From positions 62,001 to 126,000 of the forward strand of contig CAZOOZ010000004.1 in the NCBI GenBank assembly GCA_964581565.1: a stretch of 64,000 bases of DNA. Reading direction: 5' to 3'. Origin of the DNA: UBA1433 sp964581565 (GTDB lineage: Bacteria; Bacillota; Clostridia; Eubacteriales; UBA1433). The notes beneath the pieces were generated by a model, which had not been told where the DNA came from, ran no database searches, and saw only the letters and a program-made list of their open reading frames with translations. Numbering within the stretch: position 1 is the stretch's first letter; the number at the start of each line of letters is the position of its first letter. A program made the translations under genes and the position numbers. Below are positions 8,066 through 16,951 of this stretch, in pieces.

Positions 8066-9145
8066 CTAAATTAATTTTTTTAAAGCTTCTTCAATTTCTT
8101 CATCTAAAACCATATTTCCACCACCGCGTCGATAAGTCTCAACTTTAATGTCTCTATCAAGATATTGCACTACTTCATGATGAAATTGTGAAGGTATTGT
8201 CATCTCTACCGTCAAGATAGCGTTGATTTTATTTTTATTTAATTTCATTATTTGGTCTTTCGGAAAAGGCACTAATGTTATAGGTCTAAACAAACCTACC
8301 TTCAATCCTTCTTTTCGCATACGTTTAATGGCGGTCTTGGCGACTCGTGCACTTGTTCCCCATGCGATAATAAGATATTCGGCATCTTCCATCATGTATT
8401 CTTCAAACCGTACTTCGGTAGCATTCCATTCGTCGTACATCTTCTCGTACTCGATGTAATGATACTCCACATTATCATTCTGTGATGCACAAGGACCGAA
8501 CCAAGGGGTATCTGTAATCATTCTTTTTTTTCTTCCGTTTTTTCGTTTACCTGCAACATACGGTTGATCAGAAAGATCGGGCGCTTCTTTGAAATCGGGA
8601 ATTTCAACGGCTTCCATCATTTGACCCATTGTACCATCAGTCATAATAATCACAGGAACCCGGTATTGTTCTGCTTTATCCCATGCTTCATAGATTAGAT
8701 CCACAGACTCTTGTATTGACTCAGGAGCATATACCAGACCTTTAAGACCACCATGACCTAAAGTTTTCGTAATCATGTAAAAATCACCTTGTGAGCCTTG
8801 TATTGTTCCTATGCCGGCACCTGCTCTTTGGATATCTATGATTACGGTTGGGAGTCTTGTTCCGGCTATTACACTCAATGTTTCAGTCATTAAAGATAGA
8901 CCCGGGCCGGATGTAGCTGTCATACTGCGAGTGCCGGAAAAAGCACTTCCTACGATCATATTGATTGCGGCCAGCTCGCTTTCCGCCTGTACAAATACGC
9001 CTCCGACTTCTTTCATTCTCCAAGATAAGTATTCCGTTGCCGTTGTTTGTGGTGTTATAGGGTATCCTGCAAAAAAACGGCAACCTGCACGTAAAGCTGC
9101 TTCGCAAACGGCTTCGTTTCCTTTTTTTACCACTTTTTCACTCAT
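8066..9145 (-). CDS. 2-oxoacid:ferredoxin oxidoreductase, alpha subunit
   Basis: 359 aa. The N-terminal pyrimidine-binding domain contains AGYPITPQTTATEYL and FVQAESELAAINM, hallmarks of VorA/KorA/PorA subunits. A C-terminal transketolase-like domain follows, with the conserved segment GLFRPITLVPFPK. It works in a heterotetramer with the ferredoxin-type delta subunit encoded 21 bp upstream and the beta and gamma subunits downstream. The delta-alpha-beta-gamma order is common in anaerobes for branched-chain or 2-oxoglutarate enzymes. Confidence 0.93.
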   Translation of the reverse strand: MSEKVVKKGNEAVCEAALRAGCRFFAGYPITPQTTATEYLSWRMKEVGGVFVQAESELAAINMIVGSAFSGTRSMTATSGPGLSLMTETLSVIAGTRLPTVIIDIQRAGAGIGTIQGSQGDFYMITKTLGHGGLKGLVYAPESIQESVDLIYEAWDKAEQYRVPVIIMTDGTMGQMMEAVEIPDFKEAPDLSDQPYVAGKRKNGRKKRMITDTPWFGPCASQNDNVEYHYIEYEKMYDEWNATEVRFEEYMMEDAEYLIIAWGTSARVAKTAIKRMRKEGLKVGLFRPITLVPFPKDQIMKLNKNKINAILTVEMTIPSQFHHEVVQYLDRDIKVETYRRGGGNMVLDEEIEEALKKLI

Positions 9146-9166
9146 AATTTTTTCACCTCGTTATAT

Positions 9167-9370
9167 TTATTTGTAAACTGAAATTGCTGCATCGGGACAC
9201 ATGACAGCGCAAAGTTTGCAGGCAGTACATTGTTCTGCATTTTCTTGAACGGCATAGTTGTATCCTTTTGCATTGATGTTATCTCCGGCTTTTAATAAAT
9301 TTTTTGGACATACGCTAAAACATAATCCGCACCCTTTGCAAAAATTAGGGTCAATTATTACCTTTGCCAT
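9167..9370 (-). CDS. 2-oxoacid:ferredoxin oxidoreductase, ferredoxin-type delta subunit
   Basis: 67 aa from the ATG at 9370, which has AGGAGG 7 nt upstream; the frame is open to 9424, but that extension is hydrophobic and lacks a binding site. Two [4Fe-4S] motifs are present, CKGCGLCFSVCP near residues 10-21 and CTACKLCAVMCP in the second half. It carries electrons between the thiamine site and soluble ferredoxin. It is the first gene of the operon, transcribed away from the FadR-type regulator at 9570. Confidence 0.93.
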   Translation of the reverse strand: MAKVIIDPNFCKGCGLCFSVCPKNLLKAGDNINAKGYNYAVQENAEQCTACKLCAVMCPDAAISVYK

Positions 9371-9477
9371 TAAAAGCACCTCCTTTATAATAAAAATAAT
9401 AAAGAGATGTAAAAAAGGTGTCAAAATTCGTACAATTCACCGAGGAAATTTAATTTTATGACTGGATTTTTCTTTTT

Positions 9478-9497
9478 ATGTATTAAAATTAATACAT
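9478..9497. promoter_or_regulatory. Operator-like inverted repeat between oxidoreductase operon and regulator
   Basis: ATGTATTAA and TTAATACAT form a perfect 9-bp inverted repeat around AA. A further half-site, TGTATTAA, lies at about 9518-9525, within a plausible regulator promoter (TTTACA 9505-9510, 16 bp, TAAAAT 9527-9532). Such sites are usual for autoregulated FadR-type repressors. Binding is inferred. Confidence 0.5.
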
Positions 9498-9569
9498 TAA
9501 ATGATTTACATTTTATTGTATTAATTTAAAATAGTATACGAACGAATTTATTAAAAAGGGAACGATGTA

Positions 9570-10304
9570 ATGAATAAACAATTAATAATACAAAAATTAA
9601 ACGAAAATCCATTTAAGCCATTGGTAGATATTGTGTATGAAATACTTTTAAATGAAATTATAAATTTTAATTTTTTACCCGAAACTAAAATTGTAGAAAC
9701 AAAAATAGCGCTATCATTAGGTGTTAGCAGAACTCCGGTAAGAGAAGCAATCAATCTTTTGGAAAAAGAAGGATTTGTTCAAAAACTCAACGGGAAGTGT
9801 AATATCGTGGCACCTTTTGATGCCAATGATTATTTTGATCTAAATAATTTTAGGTTTGTTTTGGAACCGTTGGCCGCTGGCTATGCAGCCATGAGAATCA
9901 CAGATGAAGAACTAAACCAATTGTATAAGCTTACAGTTAAGATAGAATCAGCTTATCAATCCGGTGAGTTTAAAGAGTTTTCCAAAGCTGAAAATGATTT
10001 TCACGAATATATTATTCTCTGTAGTAAAAACAAATATTTAATTGAAGCATATGAGAATATTCATCCTAAAATGAAAAGATATCGTGTCTATATCACAGCT
10101 GATAGTAGCTTATATGATTTTTTGGGGCAAGAACATCATTTTATATATAATTCTATTAAATTAAAAAATAAAGAAGTAGCAGAAGCGGCATTAAAACGTC
10201 ATATTTCACTTCTGACTACAAAGAGCGAAAATGAAATGTATATCTATAATAATAAAATAATTCAAAAAAAATTAGAAGTCATGAATCAATTAACACAGAA
10301 ATAA
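9570..10304 (+). CDS. GntR-family transcriptional regulator (FadR/FCD subfamily)
   Basis: 244 aa. The N-terminal winged helix contains ETKIALSLGVSRTPVREAINLLEKEGFV (about residues 43-70), the GntR recognition-helix pattern. The C-terminal helical FCD domain has the spaced Asp/His metal- or ligand-binding residues. FCD regulators sense small acids such as acyl-CoAs or hydroxy- and oxo-acids. It is divergent from the 2-oxoacid oxidoreductase operon with palindromes in between, so it likely controls that operon and itself. It converges on gpsA. Confidence 0.88.
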   Translation: MNKQLIIQKLNENPFKPLVDIVYEILLNEIINFNFLPETKIVETKIALSLGVSRTPVREAINLLEKEGFVQKLNGKCNIVAPFDANDYFDLNNFRFVLEPLAAGYAAMRITDEELNQLYKLTVKIESAYQSGEFKEFSKAENDFHEYIILCSKNKYLIEAYENIHPKMKRYRVYITADSSLYDFLGQEHHFIYNSIKLKNKEVAEAALKRHISLLTTKSENEMYIYNNKIIQKKLEVMNQLTQK

Positions 10305-10313
10305 TATGCGTTG

Positions 10314-11276
10314 TTAATCGATAAATTCTCCTTTTACAGATCGTATAAACAGTTCTGACATAATATCCTGAGGTTCTTGTTTATATGATAGGATATCATC
10401 TACACCTTTCGTTATAGGTAGATCAACATTATATTTTTTCGCCAGTAACAGCATAGCTTTTGCCGTATATACACCTTCGGCTAATTTATTAAATCTTTGA
10501 CCGTTAATAAAAAGCTCCCCATACCTTCTATTGTTACTAAATGGTGAGAATAATGTGGCTTCATAATCTCCGAGATGTGAAAGCCCGTAAGCAGTAATTT
10601 CATTACCGCCTAATGCTTTTATTAAGCGAGACACTTCCCGGGCACCTCGTGCCATCAAAGCTCCTTTTAAACTTGTATATCCCATGCCGTCCAGCATTCC
10701 GGCAGCGATACCGACAACATTTTTTGCGGCGGCGCCTATTTCGGTGCCGATAATATCATTGCCGATATATAAGCGCATGAGTTTACTATTAAATACATCA
10801 ACAATTATAGGAATAATTTCTTTATTCATCGAGTCGATTATCATACAATTCGGTATCTTATAGACATAATTTTGTACATGGCCGGGACCGACCCAAACCG
10901 CCGCAGGTGTATTTGGCACATATTCGGCGACTATTGTACTGAGCCGCTTTCCTGTATTTTGTTCAAGTCCCTTCATACATAAAATGATTGTTTTATTTGA
11001 AAACTTAAATGATTTGATACTTTCCAAAAGATTTCTAAGCTGTTGAGAGCTTACAGAAATAATAATATGATCTGCTTGGTTAACTGCATATTCAAGATCT
11101 TGAGATAACACGATTGCATTGGGAATTTGCATATACTCATTTTTTCTATCTTTTTTTAACCTGCTCATATTTTCCGAGCCTTCACGTCCCCATAAAACTA
11201 CATTATGACCAATATCTGAGCAATAGGATGCGATAAAACTCCCCCAGCGGCCGCAGCCTAATACAGTTATATTCAT
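10314..11276 (-). CDS. gpsA: Glycerol-3-phosphate dehydrogenase [NAD(P)+]
   Basis: 320 aa. The N-terminal Rossmann motif is VLGCGRWGSFIA. The catalytic Lys follows in GTEIGAAAKNVVGIAAGM. Later segments ARGAREVSRLIKALGG and LGDYEATLF fit GpsA. It reduces dihydroxyacetone phosphate to sn-glycerol-3-phosphate for phospholipid synthesis. GRW replaces the usual GSW in the dinucleotide loop and VYTAKA stands where V-TA-A is typical, so the sequence is slightly divergent. It starts 4 bp after recX in a long minus-strand operon. Confidence 0.88.
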   Translation of the reverse strand: MNITVLGCGRWGSFIASYCSDIGHNVVLWGREGSENMSRLKKDRKNEYMQIPNAIVLSQDLEYAVNQADHIIISVSSQQLRNLLESIKSFKFSNKTIILCMKGLEQNTGKRLSTIVAEYVPNTPAAVWVGPGHVQNYVYKIPNCMIIDSMNKEIIPIIVDVFNSKLMRLYIGNDIIGTEIGAAAKNVVGIAAGMLDGMGYTSLKGALMARGAREVSRLIKALGGNEITAYGLSHLGDYEATLFSPFSNNRRYGELFINGQRFNKLAEGVYTAKAMLLLAKKYNVDLPITKGVDDILSYKQEPQDIMSELFIRSVKGEFID

Positions 11277-11280
11277 TGAG

Positions 11281-11742
11281 TCATTCTCCTTTCATTCTTG
11301 ATAAAATATTGTCTATGCCTTCTTGTATATGATAATATTTAAATCCTTTGCGTAATGCCTTATTCTTTAGTTTATTTATAAATTCACTCTCAAAAGTTTT
11401 ATTTTGCAATTCTTTTGTTAAAAAATGTGATAGAGCATACTGTTCATATTCTTCGCCTAATGAATTGATTGCCTCGTAAATAACTGATTCGTCCAGCAGT
11501 TCTGAGCGCAAATACTGTTCTGCCATTGCTAAAGAATAGTGTTTGTGTTTGATTTTTTTTACCATGATATGAAGTGCATATCGCCTATCATTAAGATAGT
11601 TATAATCTACCAATTTGCGTATACATTCATTAATTTCATTTTCATTGTAACCTTTTTTTTGTAAATATATTTTCATTTGCCTGCGCGTTCTATCTTGCAT
11701 GGTGATATATTTTAACGCTTTTTTATAGATTTCGTCGTTCAA
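11281..11742 (-). CDS. recX: Regulatory protein RecX
   Basis: 153 aa, a typical RecX length. Three helical repeats are visible: ALKYITMQDRTRRQMKIYLQKKGY, then LVDYNYLNDRRYALHIM, and a third C-terminal repeat with basic residues. RecX binds RecA filaments and limits strand exchange. Its start overlaps the stop of the pyrimidine-nucleoside phosphorylase gene by 4 bp. Linkage to metabolic genes rather than recA is unremarkable in Firmicutes. Confidence 0.85.
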   Translation of the reverse strand: MNDEIYKKALKYITMQDRTRRQMKIYLQKKGYNENEINECIRKLVDYNYLNDRRYALHIMVKKIKHKHYSLAMAEQYLRSELLDESVIYEAINSLGEEYEQYALSHFLTKELQNKTFESEFINKLKNKALRKGFKYYHIQEGIDNILSRMKGE

Positions 11743-13046
11743 TTGATTATTCCTTTTATCATATTTCTATCTGGTGGTTTTTGTTCGGAAATAAAAACAG
11801 CATTTTGCATCATGAAGGCAGCTTCTTGGGCTTTGAAAACATCAGATGAATACACCTTGGCAATGATATCATTTCGGTTAGTATACTCCCCGTAAGATTT
11901 ATTTAAATAAATTCCGGCTCCGTAATCAATATTGTCTTCTTTTTTCTGTCTGCCGGCACCGGCTGTTAAGGATGCAATACCAACCAGTGTGCAGTCATAG
12001 GATGCAATATATCCGTTACTTGGAGCATATACATTTTTGACAATACCAGCTTTAGGAAGCAATGTAACATCTTTTATCTGCGTAATATCACCATCTTGTG
12101 CATCAATGAAATTTAAAAATTTATTATATGCATTTTCACTTATTATTGCCTTTTCCATCATTTTACAAGCAATACTTTCATTGGCCGCAAATTTTGCTAA
12201 AATTAAAATTTGTGCACCTAGAGTAAAAACAACTTGTTTGATATCATGAGGCATATTCCCTTTCAAACAAGACACTGCTTCCAAAATTTCAAGAGCATTC
12301 CCGATTGCTTTGCCTAGGGGTACATTCATATCCGTAATTACAGCCAAAGTGTTTTTACCTGCATTTTTCCCTATATCAACCATCAATTTGGCAAGCTGAA
12401 CAGCGGAACTGTAATCTTTCATAAAACCTCCATTTCCGCATTTTACATCTAAGATAATATTATCCGCTCCTGAAGCAATTTTTTTGCTCATAATACTTGA
12501 GGCGATTAAAGGAATATCGTCTACTGTGGCCGTAACATCTCTTAGCGCATATATCTTTTTATCTGCCGGTGCCAAGTTAAAGCTTTGTGAGGCAATCACC
12601 ATGCCGATATTTTCCAAGTTTTTAAGGAAGGTGTTATTATCGATTTGTGTATTGAAGCCATGAATAGATTCTAATTTATCAATAGTGCCGCCTGTATGAC
12701 CTAATCCATGCCCTGACATTTTAGCCATTTTAATACCAAGTGATGCCATAATAGGCAGTAGAATCAAGGAGATTTTATCACCGACCCCACCGGTAGAATG
12801 CTTATCGGCTGTTATACCGCTTATATTGCTTAAATCAAGAATATTCCCCGAAGATACCATAGCATCAGTGAGTGCGTACACCTCTTTATTTGTAAGCTTA
12901 TTAAACCAAATGGCCATTAAAAATGCAGACATCTGGTAATCAGGTATTTTTGAATTTGTATAATTTTTTATTATATACCTGATTTCTTCATCTGTTAGAG
13001 GGTAGCTATGCTTTTTCTTTTCTATCAAATCGTACATTAAAAACAT
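11739..13046 (-). CDS. pdp: Pyrimidine-nucleoside phosphorylase
   Basis: 435 aa. The thymidine/pyrimidine phosphorylase signature is clear: ADKHSTGGVGDKIS near residues 81-94, then KMSGHGLGHTGGTIDKLESI. It has the glycosyltransferase-3 fold with the small alpha domain first. It phosphorolyses uridine or thymidine to the base plus (deoxy)ribose-1-phosphate. AAGAGG lies 6 nt before the start chosen; an ATG 9 nt inside is possible. It is 16 bp downstream of glycerate kinase and overlaps recX. Confidence 0.92.
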   Translation of the reverse strand: MFLMYDLIEKKKHSYPLTDEEIRYIIKNYTNSKIPDYQMSAFLMAIWFNKLTNKEVYALTDAMVSSGNILDLSNISGITADKHSTGGVGDKISLILLPIMASLGIKMAKMSGHGLGHTGGTIDKLESIHGFNTQIDNNTFLKNLENIGMVIASQSFNLAPADKKIYALRDVTATVDDIPLIASSIMSKKIASGADNIILDVKCGNGGFMKDYSSAVQLAKLMVDIGKNAGKNTLAVITDMNVPLGKAIGNALEILEAVSCLKGNMPHDIKQVVFTLGAQILILAKFAANESIACKMMEKAIISENAYNKFLNFIDAQDGDITQIKDVTLLPKAGIVKNVYAPSNGYIASYDCTLVGIASLTAGAGRQKKEDNIDYGAGIYLNKSYGEYTNRNDIIAKVYSSDVFKAQEAAFMMQNAVFISEQKPPDRNMIKGIIN

Positions 13047-13061
13047 GTTATGCCTCTTAAA

Positions 13062-14192
13062 TTAAAATATTTCATCACAAATAAGCAGCATTGTTTCATA
13101 GAGTGTTTTTTCTGGGTCTTTCATGGATTGCTCTAATGAAAAATAATCTGTCAATGCATATATGTTATCAATTCCGAATTTTTTCATGTCATCTTTATGA
13201 ATTGATGTATCACCGCTGATAATAATGGTTTTTTTGTTATATTTTTGAGAAAGCAAACCTATCCTTATAGGTAGTTTATCATTATAAGTCTGCATATCTG
13301 TTTTTCCTTCGCCCGTTATGATTAAGTCAGCATCTATAAGATTTTCTTCTATCCTTGAAAATTCTATTAGCCAATCTGCACCTGTTTTTATTTTAGCATT
13401 TAAAAATACGGCGGCCCCTCCGCCAATTCCTCCGCCTGCTCCCGAACCTTGAATATTTTGTATATCAATATTCATAATATGATTAAGCACGAGGCTGAAA
13501 TTTTTAAAATAAGTATCTATTATACGTACTTGTTCTTCAGATGCGCCTTTTTGCGGGCCATAAACATATGTAGCGCCATTAGGTCCATAAAAAGGGTTTG
13601 CAACATCGCATATGGAAATGAAGTCAGTATTTTTAAGTCTGCTATCAAAATTTGTCAGGTCAATGTTGATAATTTTCCCAATATCATGCGCGCCACATCT
13701 GACATCGTTGTTATTTGCATCTAAGAATTTTGCACCCAAAGCCTGAAGCATACCGATTCCGGCATCGTTAGTAGCAGATCCTCCTATACCCAGATAAACA
13801 GTTGACACATTCATATCCAATGTTTTTCTGATTACTTGTCCTATGCCATATGTTGTTGCTGTGAGGACATTTCGCTCGTGGGGTTTGAGCATAGGAAGTC
13901 CGGCAATGCTGGCCATTTCTATAACAGCGCTTTTGTTTTTATCATTGATTAAAAAAGGAGCTTCTATATCTCGAAATAATACATCCTTGACAATTGTTTT
14001 ATGCAAAACAGCATTTGGATCAAAAGCCATGACAGCTTGTAATGTGCCTTCTCCGCCATCTGCCATGGGGAATATTTGTATTTCATGTGTATTATTTGTA
14101 TAAGCATGTATTGCTTGCTTAATAATGTTGGCAGCCTTGAAGGAGGATAATGTACCTTTATAAGAATCAATAGCAATAACAATTTTCATCAA
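13062..14192 (-). CDS. Glycerate kinase (GlxK/GarK type)
   Basis: 376 aa, full length for the family. MKIVIAIDSYKGTLSS at the N-terminus, GGEGT near residue 47, and YLGIGGSATNDAGIGML near 132-148 are characteristic. It phosphorylates D-glycerate, normally to 2-phosphoglycerate in this family. It lies 17 bp after an aldehyde:ferredoxin oxidoreductase gene, suggesting that an aldehyde such as glyceraldehyde is first oxidised to glycerate. That link is inference. Confidence 0.9.
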   Translation of the reverse strand: MMKIVIAIDSYKGTLSSFKAANIIKQAIHAYTNNTHEIQIFPMADGGEGTLQAVMAFDPNAVLHKTIVKDVLFRDIEAPFLINDKNKSAVIEMASIAGLPMLKPHERNVLTATTYGIGQVIRKTLDMNVSTVYLGIGGSATNDAGIGMLQALGAKFLDANNNDVRCGAHDIGKIINIDLTNFDSRLKNTDFISICDVANPFYGPNGATYVYGPQKGASEEQVRIIDTYFKNFSLVLNHIMNIDIQNIQGSGAGGGIGGGAAVFLNAKIKTGADWLIEFSRIEENLIDADLIITGEGKTDMQTYNDKLPIRIGLLSQKYNKKTIIISGDTSIHKDDMKKFGIDNIYALTDYFSLEQSMKDPEKTLYETMLLICDEIF

Positions 14193-14209
14193 TTATTCTC
14201 CGCCAAACA

Positions 14210-16354
14210 TTAATTATTAATTAAATCCAGAAATTCTGTTTCATTTAAACCTACACTTTGTAGCTTTTCTTTTGTTGGCACACCGTTGGCATCCCAATTT
14301 CTAACTTCGTATGCTTTGTCAATGAGTTCTTGATACAAGTTGCTGCGATATTTTCGCAACAAATCAATTTTATCTTCTATACTTAAATTATCCGGAGCAA
14401 TATTGATTTCGTTTCTTAATTGTGCATCATAATACTCTTGTTTAGATAAATATTCTTTAGCCGTCACCGGGCCCATTGCTCTATATGGGATGATATCATA
14501 TTCACGGATTCCTTTGCCCATACGTTTATTAAATAAGCGTTGAAAAGTGGAGATTCTATCTGAAATTAGCATCATTTCAGAAAAAGTAAGATTTTTTCCG
14601 GTGACAGCTTCGTATAATTTACAATAATCTTTTGCGTGCTCAGTTATTTTTTCACTTTCGGAAATATCAGGATCATTACTGTGCCATGGAATAATATTGT
14701 TCCACGGCAATCTGCATAATCCAAATATTCCAAACATCGTACGAAATGTTGGAAATACTGTCAGAGCCTGTGCTTTATCGTCAAGTGTCGGCATTTTATT
14801 TTTTATAATATCCATTGAAATCATCCAGCATTGATCTTGTTGCGGACCTTTATTGGTTATGCCATAACTGCCCTGCTGAGCGAGCGATTCCTTAGACATA
14901 TATTCCCCAAACTCAAGACCGTTTTGCACCATGCCTATGTCATTTAAAAAATCGATATCTTCGTCGTATTCTTCTACAAGCAATTCTTTGATTCCTTCAA
15001 TACCAATAGCAGCAACAATGCCGAGACCACGGCCTTCGGCCATTTCGTGTAACACATTAAGTAGTACTCTATAGTTGCCGAAAGTTAACTTATGTCCCCC
15101 GGTAAATTCGTCATTCAAAATTCCTCGTTCATAGCATTCCATAAGAAATGCCATGATAGATGCATAGGATACGGCATCGATGCCATACGTATCACAATAA
15201 AATTTTAATTCCAGAATGGCTTCTAAATTAAAAACACCGCAATTTGCACCAAGTGATGCCAATACTTCATATTCAGGGCCATCAATAGTAACTTTTTTCC
15301 CCTTATAAGGGCCTGTTCGCAATTTAAAATCATCTATGACTTTTCGACATGCGATAGAACAGCCATACCAGCATCCTTCCATAGCATTTTGTTTCAAATA
15401 TTTTTTAAATAAAATTGCAGAATCAATATTTTTTACATCTTTATGAGATCCATATTGCATATTTTTCACAGGCAGTAGTTCATATTCATTCATTAAGTCA
15501 ATAAAATTTGCTGTTCCGCAGGTTCGCAGATAGTTTTCGTCTTGGTAGTTTAGAGAAGCAATTTCCTTATGCATGTTAATTGCTAATTTATTGATAGTCG
15601 AAAGATCAAAGGGATGATTTAGAGATGCGTTTACACCCGTATATTTGACAACGATAGCCAAGATATGTTTTTCTCGAAGAACAGTGCCCATTCCTCCCCT
15701 GCCTGTTTGTCTTAGTCTTACTTTGTTCCGTTTAGCATCATAAAATGAAAAATTTATAGTACCAATATTTGAGTGTTCTGCACCGCGACCGGAAGATAAT
15801 ACAGCAATATTTTTTTTGTCGGCATCGTCTAAGGCAAATTTACTAATTAAATAAGGTGCCAATATATGTGTGTCCCGCTCTTTTACAAGTGTGGCCTCTA
15901 TAATTCTTACCATACCCGAATTACCATCTATGAAAATAATGACATCACGTTCTGATTTACCTCTGATTTCTAGGGCATCCCAGCCTGAAAACTTTAAATA
16001 AGGACCAAAATATCCGCCTGTATTTACATCGACAGGGAGTTTTGTAAGCGGAGAAAGAGTTGTTACAATGACTCTGCCTGCGCCTGGATATTGCGTAAGG
16101 CCGGTCAAAGGACCGGTTGTTATTATTATTTCATTTTCAGGGGCATCCCAACTTGTATTTTCATTAACAGAATCCCACAAATACTTCAATCCGTATCCTT
16201 TGCCGCCTATAAAAGTCTGTTTGATTTTTTCAGGGATTTGTTTTTCAAGTATTTGGAAGTTATCTAGGTCTATAGAAAGCAATTTATTAGCGTAGCCATA
16301 TTCTAATTTGGCTGGAAGATAGTTGAATTCTGCAATAGATTTTTGTCTTAACAT
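14210..16354 (-). CDS. Aldehyde:ferredoxin oxidoreductase (tungsten-pterin AOR family)
   Basis: 714 aa; archaeal-type AORs are about 600-620 aa, so this one is longer, mostly by an N-terminal lead and a C-terminal tail. The pterin-binding N-domain has FIGGKGYGLKYLW, GPLTGLTQYPGAGR and NTGGYFGPYLKFSGWDALEI. The [4Fe-4S] ligands are Cys residues in GCWYGCSIACRK plus a distal Cys in GIFGLCRLPWN. It oxidises aldehydes to acids with ferredoxin, or the reverse. Its partner polyferredoxin is encoded 11 bp upstream and glycerate kinase follows. Tungsten use and substrate are inferred. Confidence 0.9.
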   Translation of the reverse strand: MLRQKSIAEFNYLPAKLEYGYANKLLSIDLDNFQILEKQIPEKIKQTFIGGKGYGLKYLWDSVNENTSWDAPENEIIITTGPLTGLTQYPGAGRVIVTTLSPLTKLPVDVNTGGYFGPYLKFSGWDALEIRGKSERDVIIFIDGNSGMVRIIEATLVKERDTHILAPYLISKFALDDADKKNIAVLSSGRGAEHSNIGTINFSFYDAKRNKVRLRQTGRGGMGTVLREKHILAIVVKYTGVNASLNHPFDLSTINKLAINMHKEIASLNYQDENYLRTCGTANFIDLMNEYELLPVKNMQYGSHKDVKNIDSAILFKKYLKQNAMEGCWYGCSIACRKVIDDFKLRTGPYKGKKVTIDGPEYEVLASLGANCGVFNLEAILELKFYCDTYGIDAVSYASIMAFLMECYERGILNDEFTGGHKLTFGNYRVLLNVLHEMAEGRGLGIVAAIGIEGIKELLVEEYDEDIDFLNDIGMVQNGLEFGEYMSKESLAQQGSYGITNKGPQQDQCWMISMDIIKNKMPTLDDKAQALTVFPTFRTMFGIFGLCRLPWNNIIPWHSNDPDISESEKITEHAKDYCKLYEAVTGKNLTFSEMMLISDRISTFQRLFNKRMGKGIREYDIIPYRAMGPVTAKEYLSKQEYYDAQLRNEINIAPDNLSIEDKIDLLRKYRSNLYQELIDKAYEVRNWDANGVPTKEKLQSVGLNETEFLDLINN

Positions 16355-16365
16355 GAGTTTTCTCC

Positions 16366-16761
16366 TTATTTGGTCTTAAGGCTTAATGCCCCGGTAGGGC
16401 AATTTTTTGCGCAAATTCCACACATAACACATTTGAAAGGCGTATTGCTTTTATCGCTGTATATCATTACTTCATTCGGACAAAAGCCAACACACATAAG
16501 ACAATTTACACATAATTCTTTATTTAGCATTACCACATCATCTTTATCTTTATAAAGTGCATTCACGGGACAGATATCTATACAAATATTACATTGGCTA
16601 CACGTTATGATATTATATTTCTCGTCTTTATTTTTATTAATTTTCAGTCGTGCCATTTGGCTTGATTCGTCTCTGAAATATGTGGTCGAACATGCTACTT
16701 GGCATATTTTGCAGCCTGTGCACTTTTCATTATCTATAATAAATTTTTTCAATTTATACAC
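16366..16761 (-). CDS. Polyferredoxin subunit for the aldehyde oxidoreductase
   Basis: 131 aa with four cysteine clusters: CTGCKICQVAC near residue 15, CSQCNICIDICP near 54, CVNCLMCVGFCP near 84 and CVMCGICAKNCP near 111. It could carry up to four [4Fe-4S] centres, resembling the HycB/AorA electron-transfer subunits that accompany AOR enzymes. It is the first gene of the operon and is divergent from the MBL-fold gene. It most likely passes electrons between the enzyme and ferredoxin or another oxidoreductase. Confidence 0.88.
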   Translation of the reverse strand: MYKLKKFIIDNEKCTGCKICQVACSTTYFRDESSQMARLKINKNKDEKYNIITCSQCNICIDICPVNALYKDKDDVVMLNKELCVNCLMCVGFCPNEVMIYSDKSNTPFKCVMCGICAKNCPTGALSLKTK

Positions 16762-16951
16762 CTCGGGAATATTGAAATCATTTTATAATATATCAAATTA
16801 AGTAAATGATTTCAATTAAATAAATCGAATTAACAAAAATATTCTTAATTCATTCATATAAAATGAAAATATATTTGAAATTGCTTTTTAAAAATATTAT
16901 AATAATAAAGATAAAAATGTATAAATAGATAGTTTAAATAATGGTGAAGTA

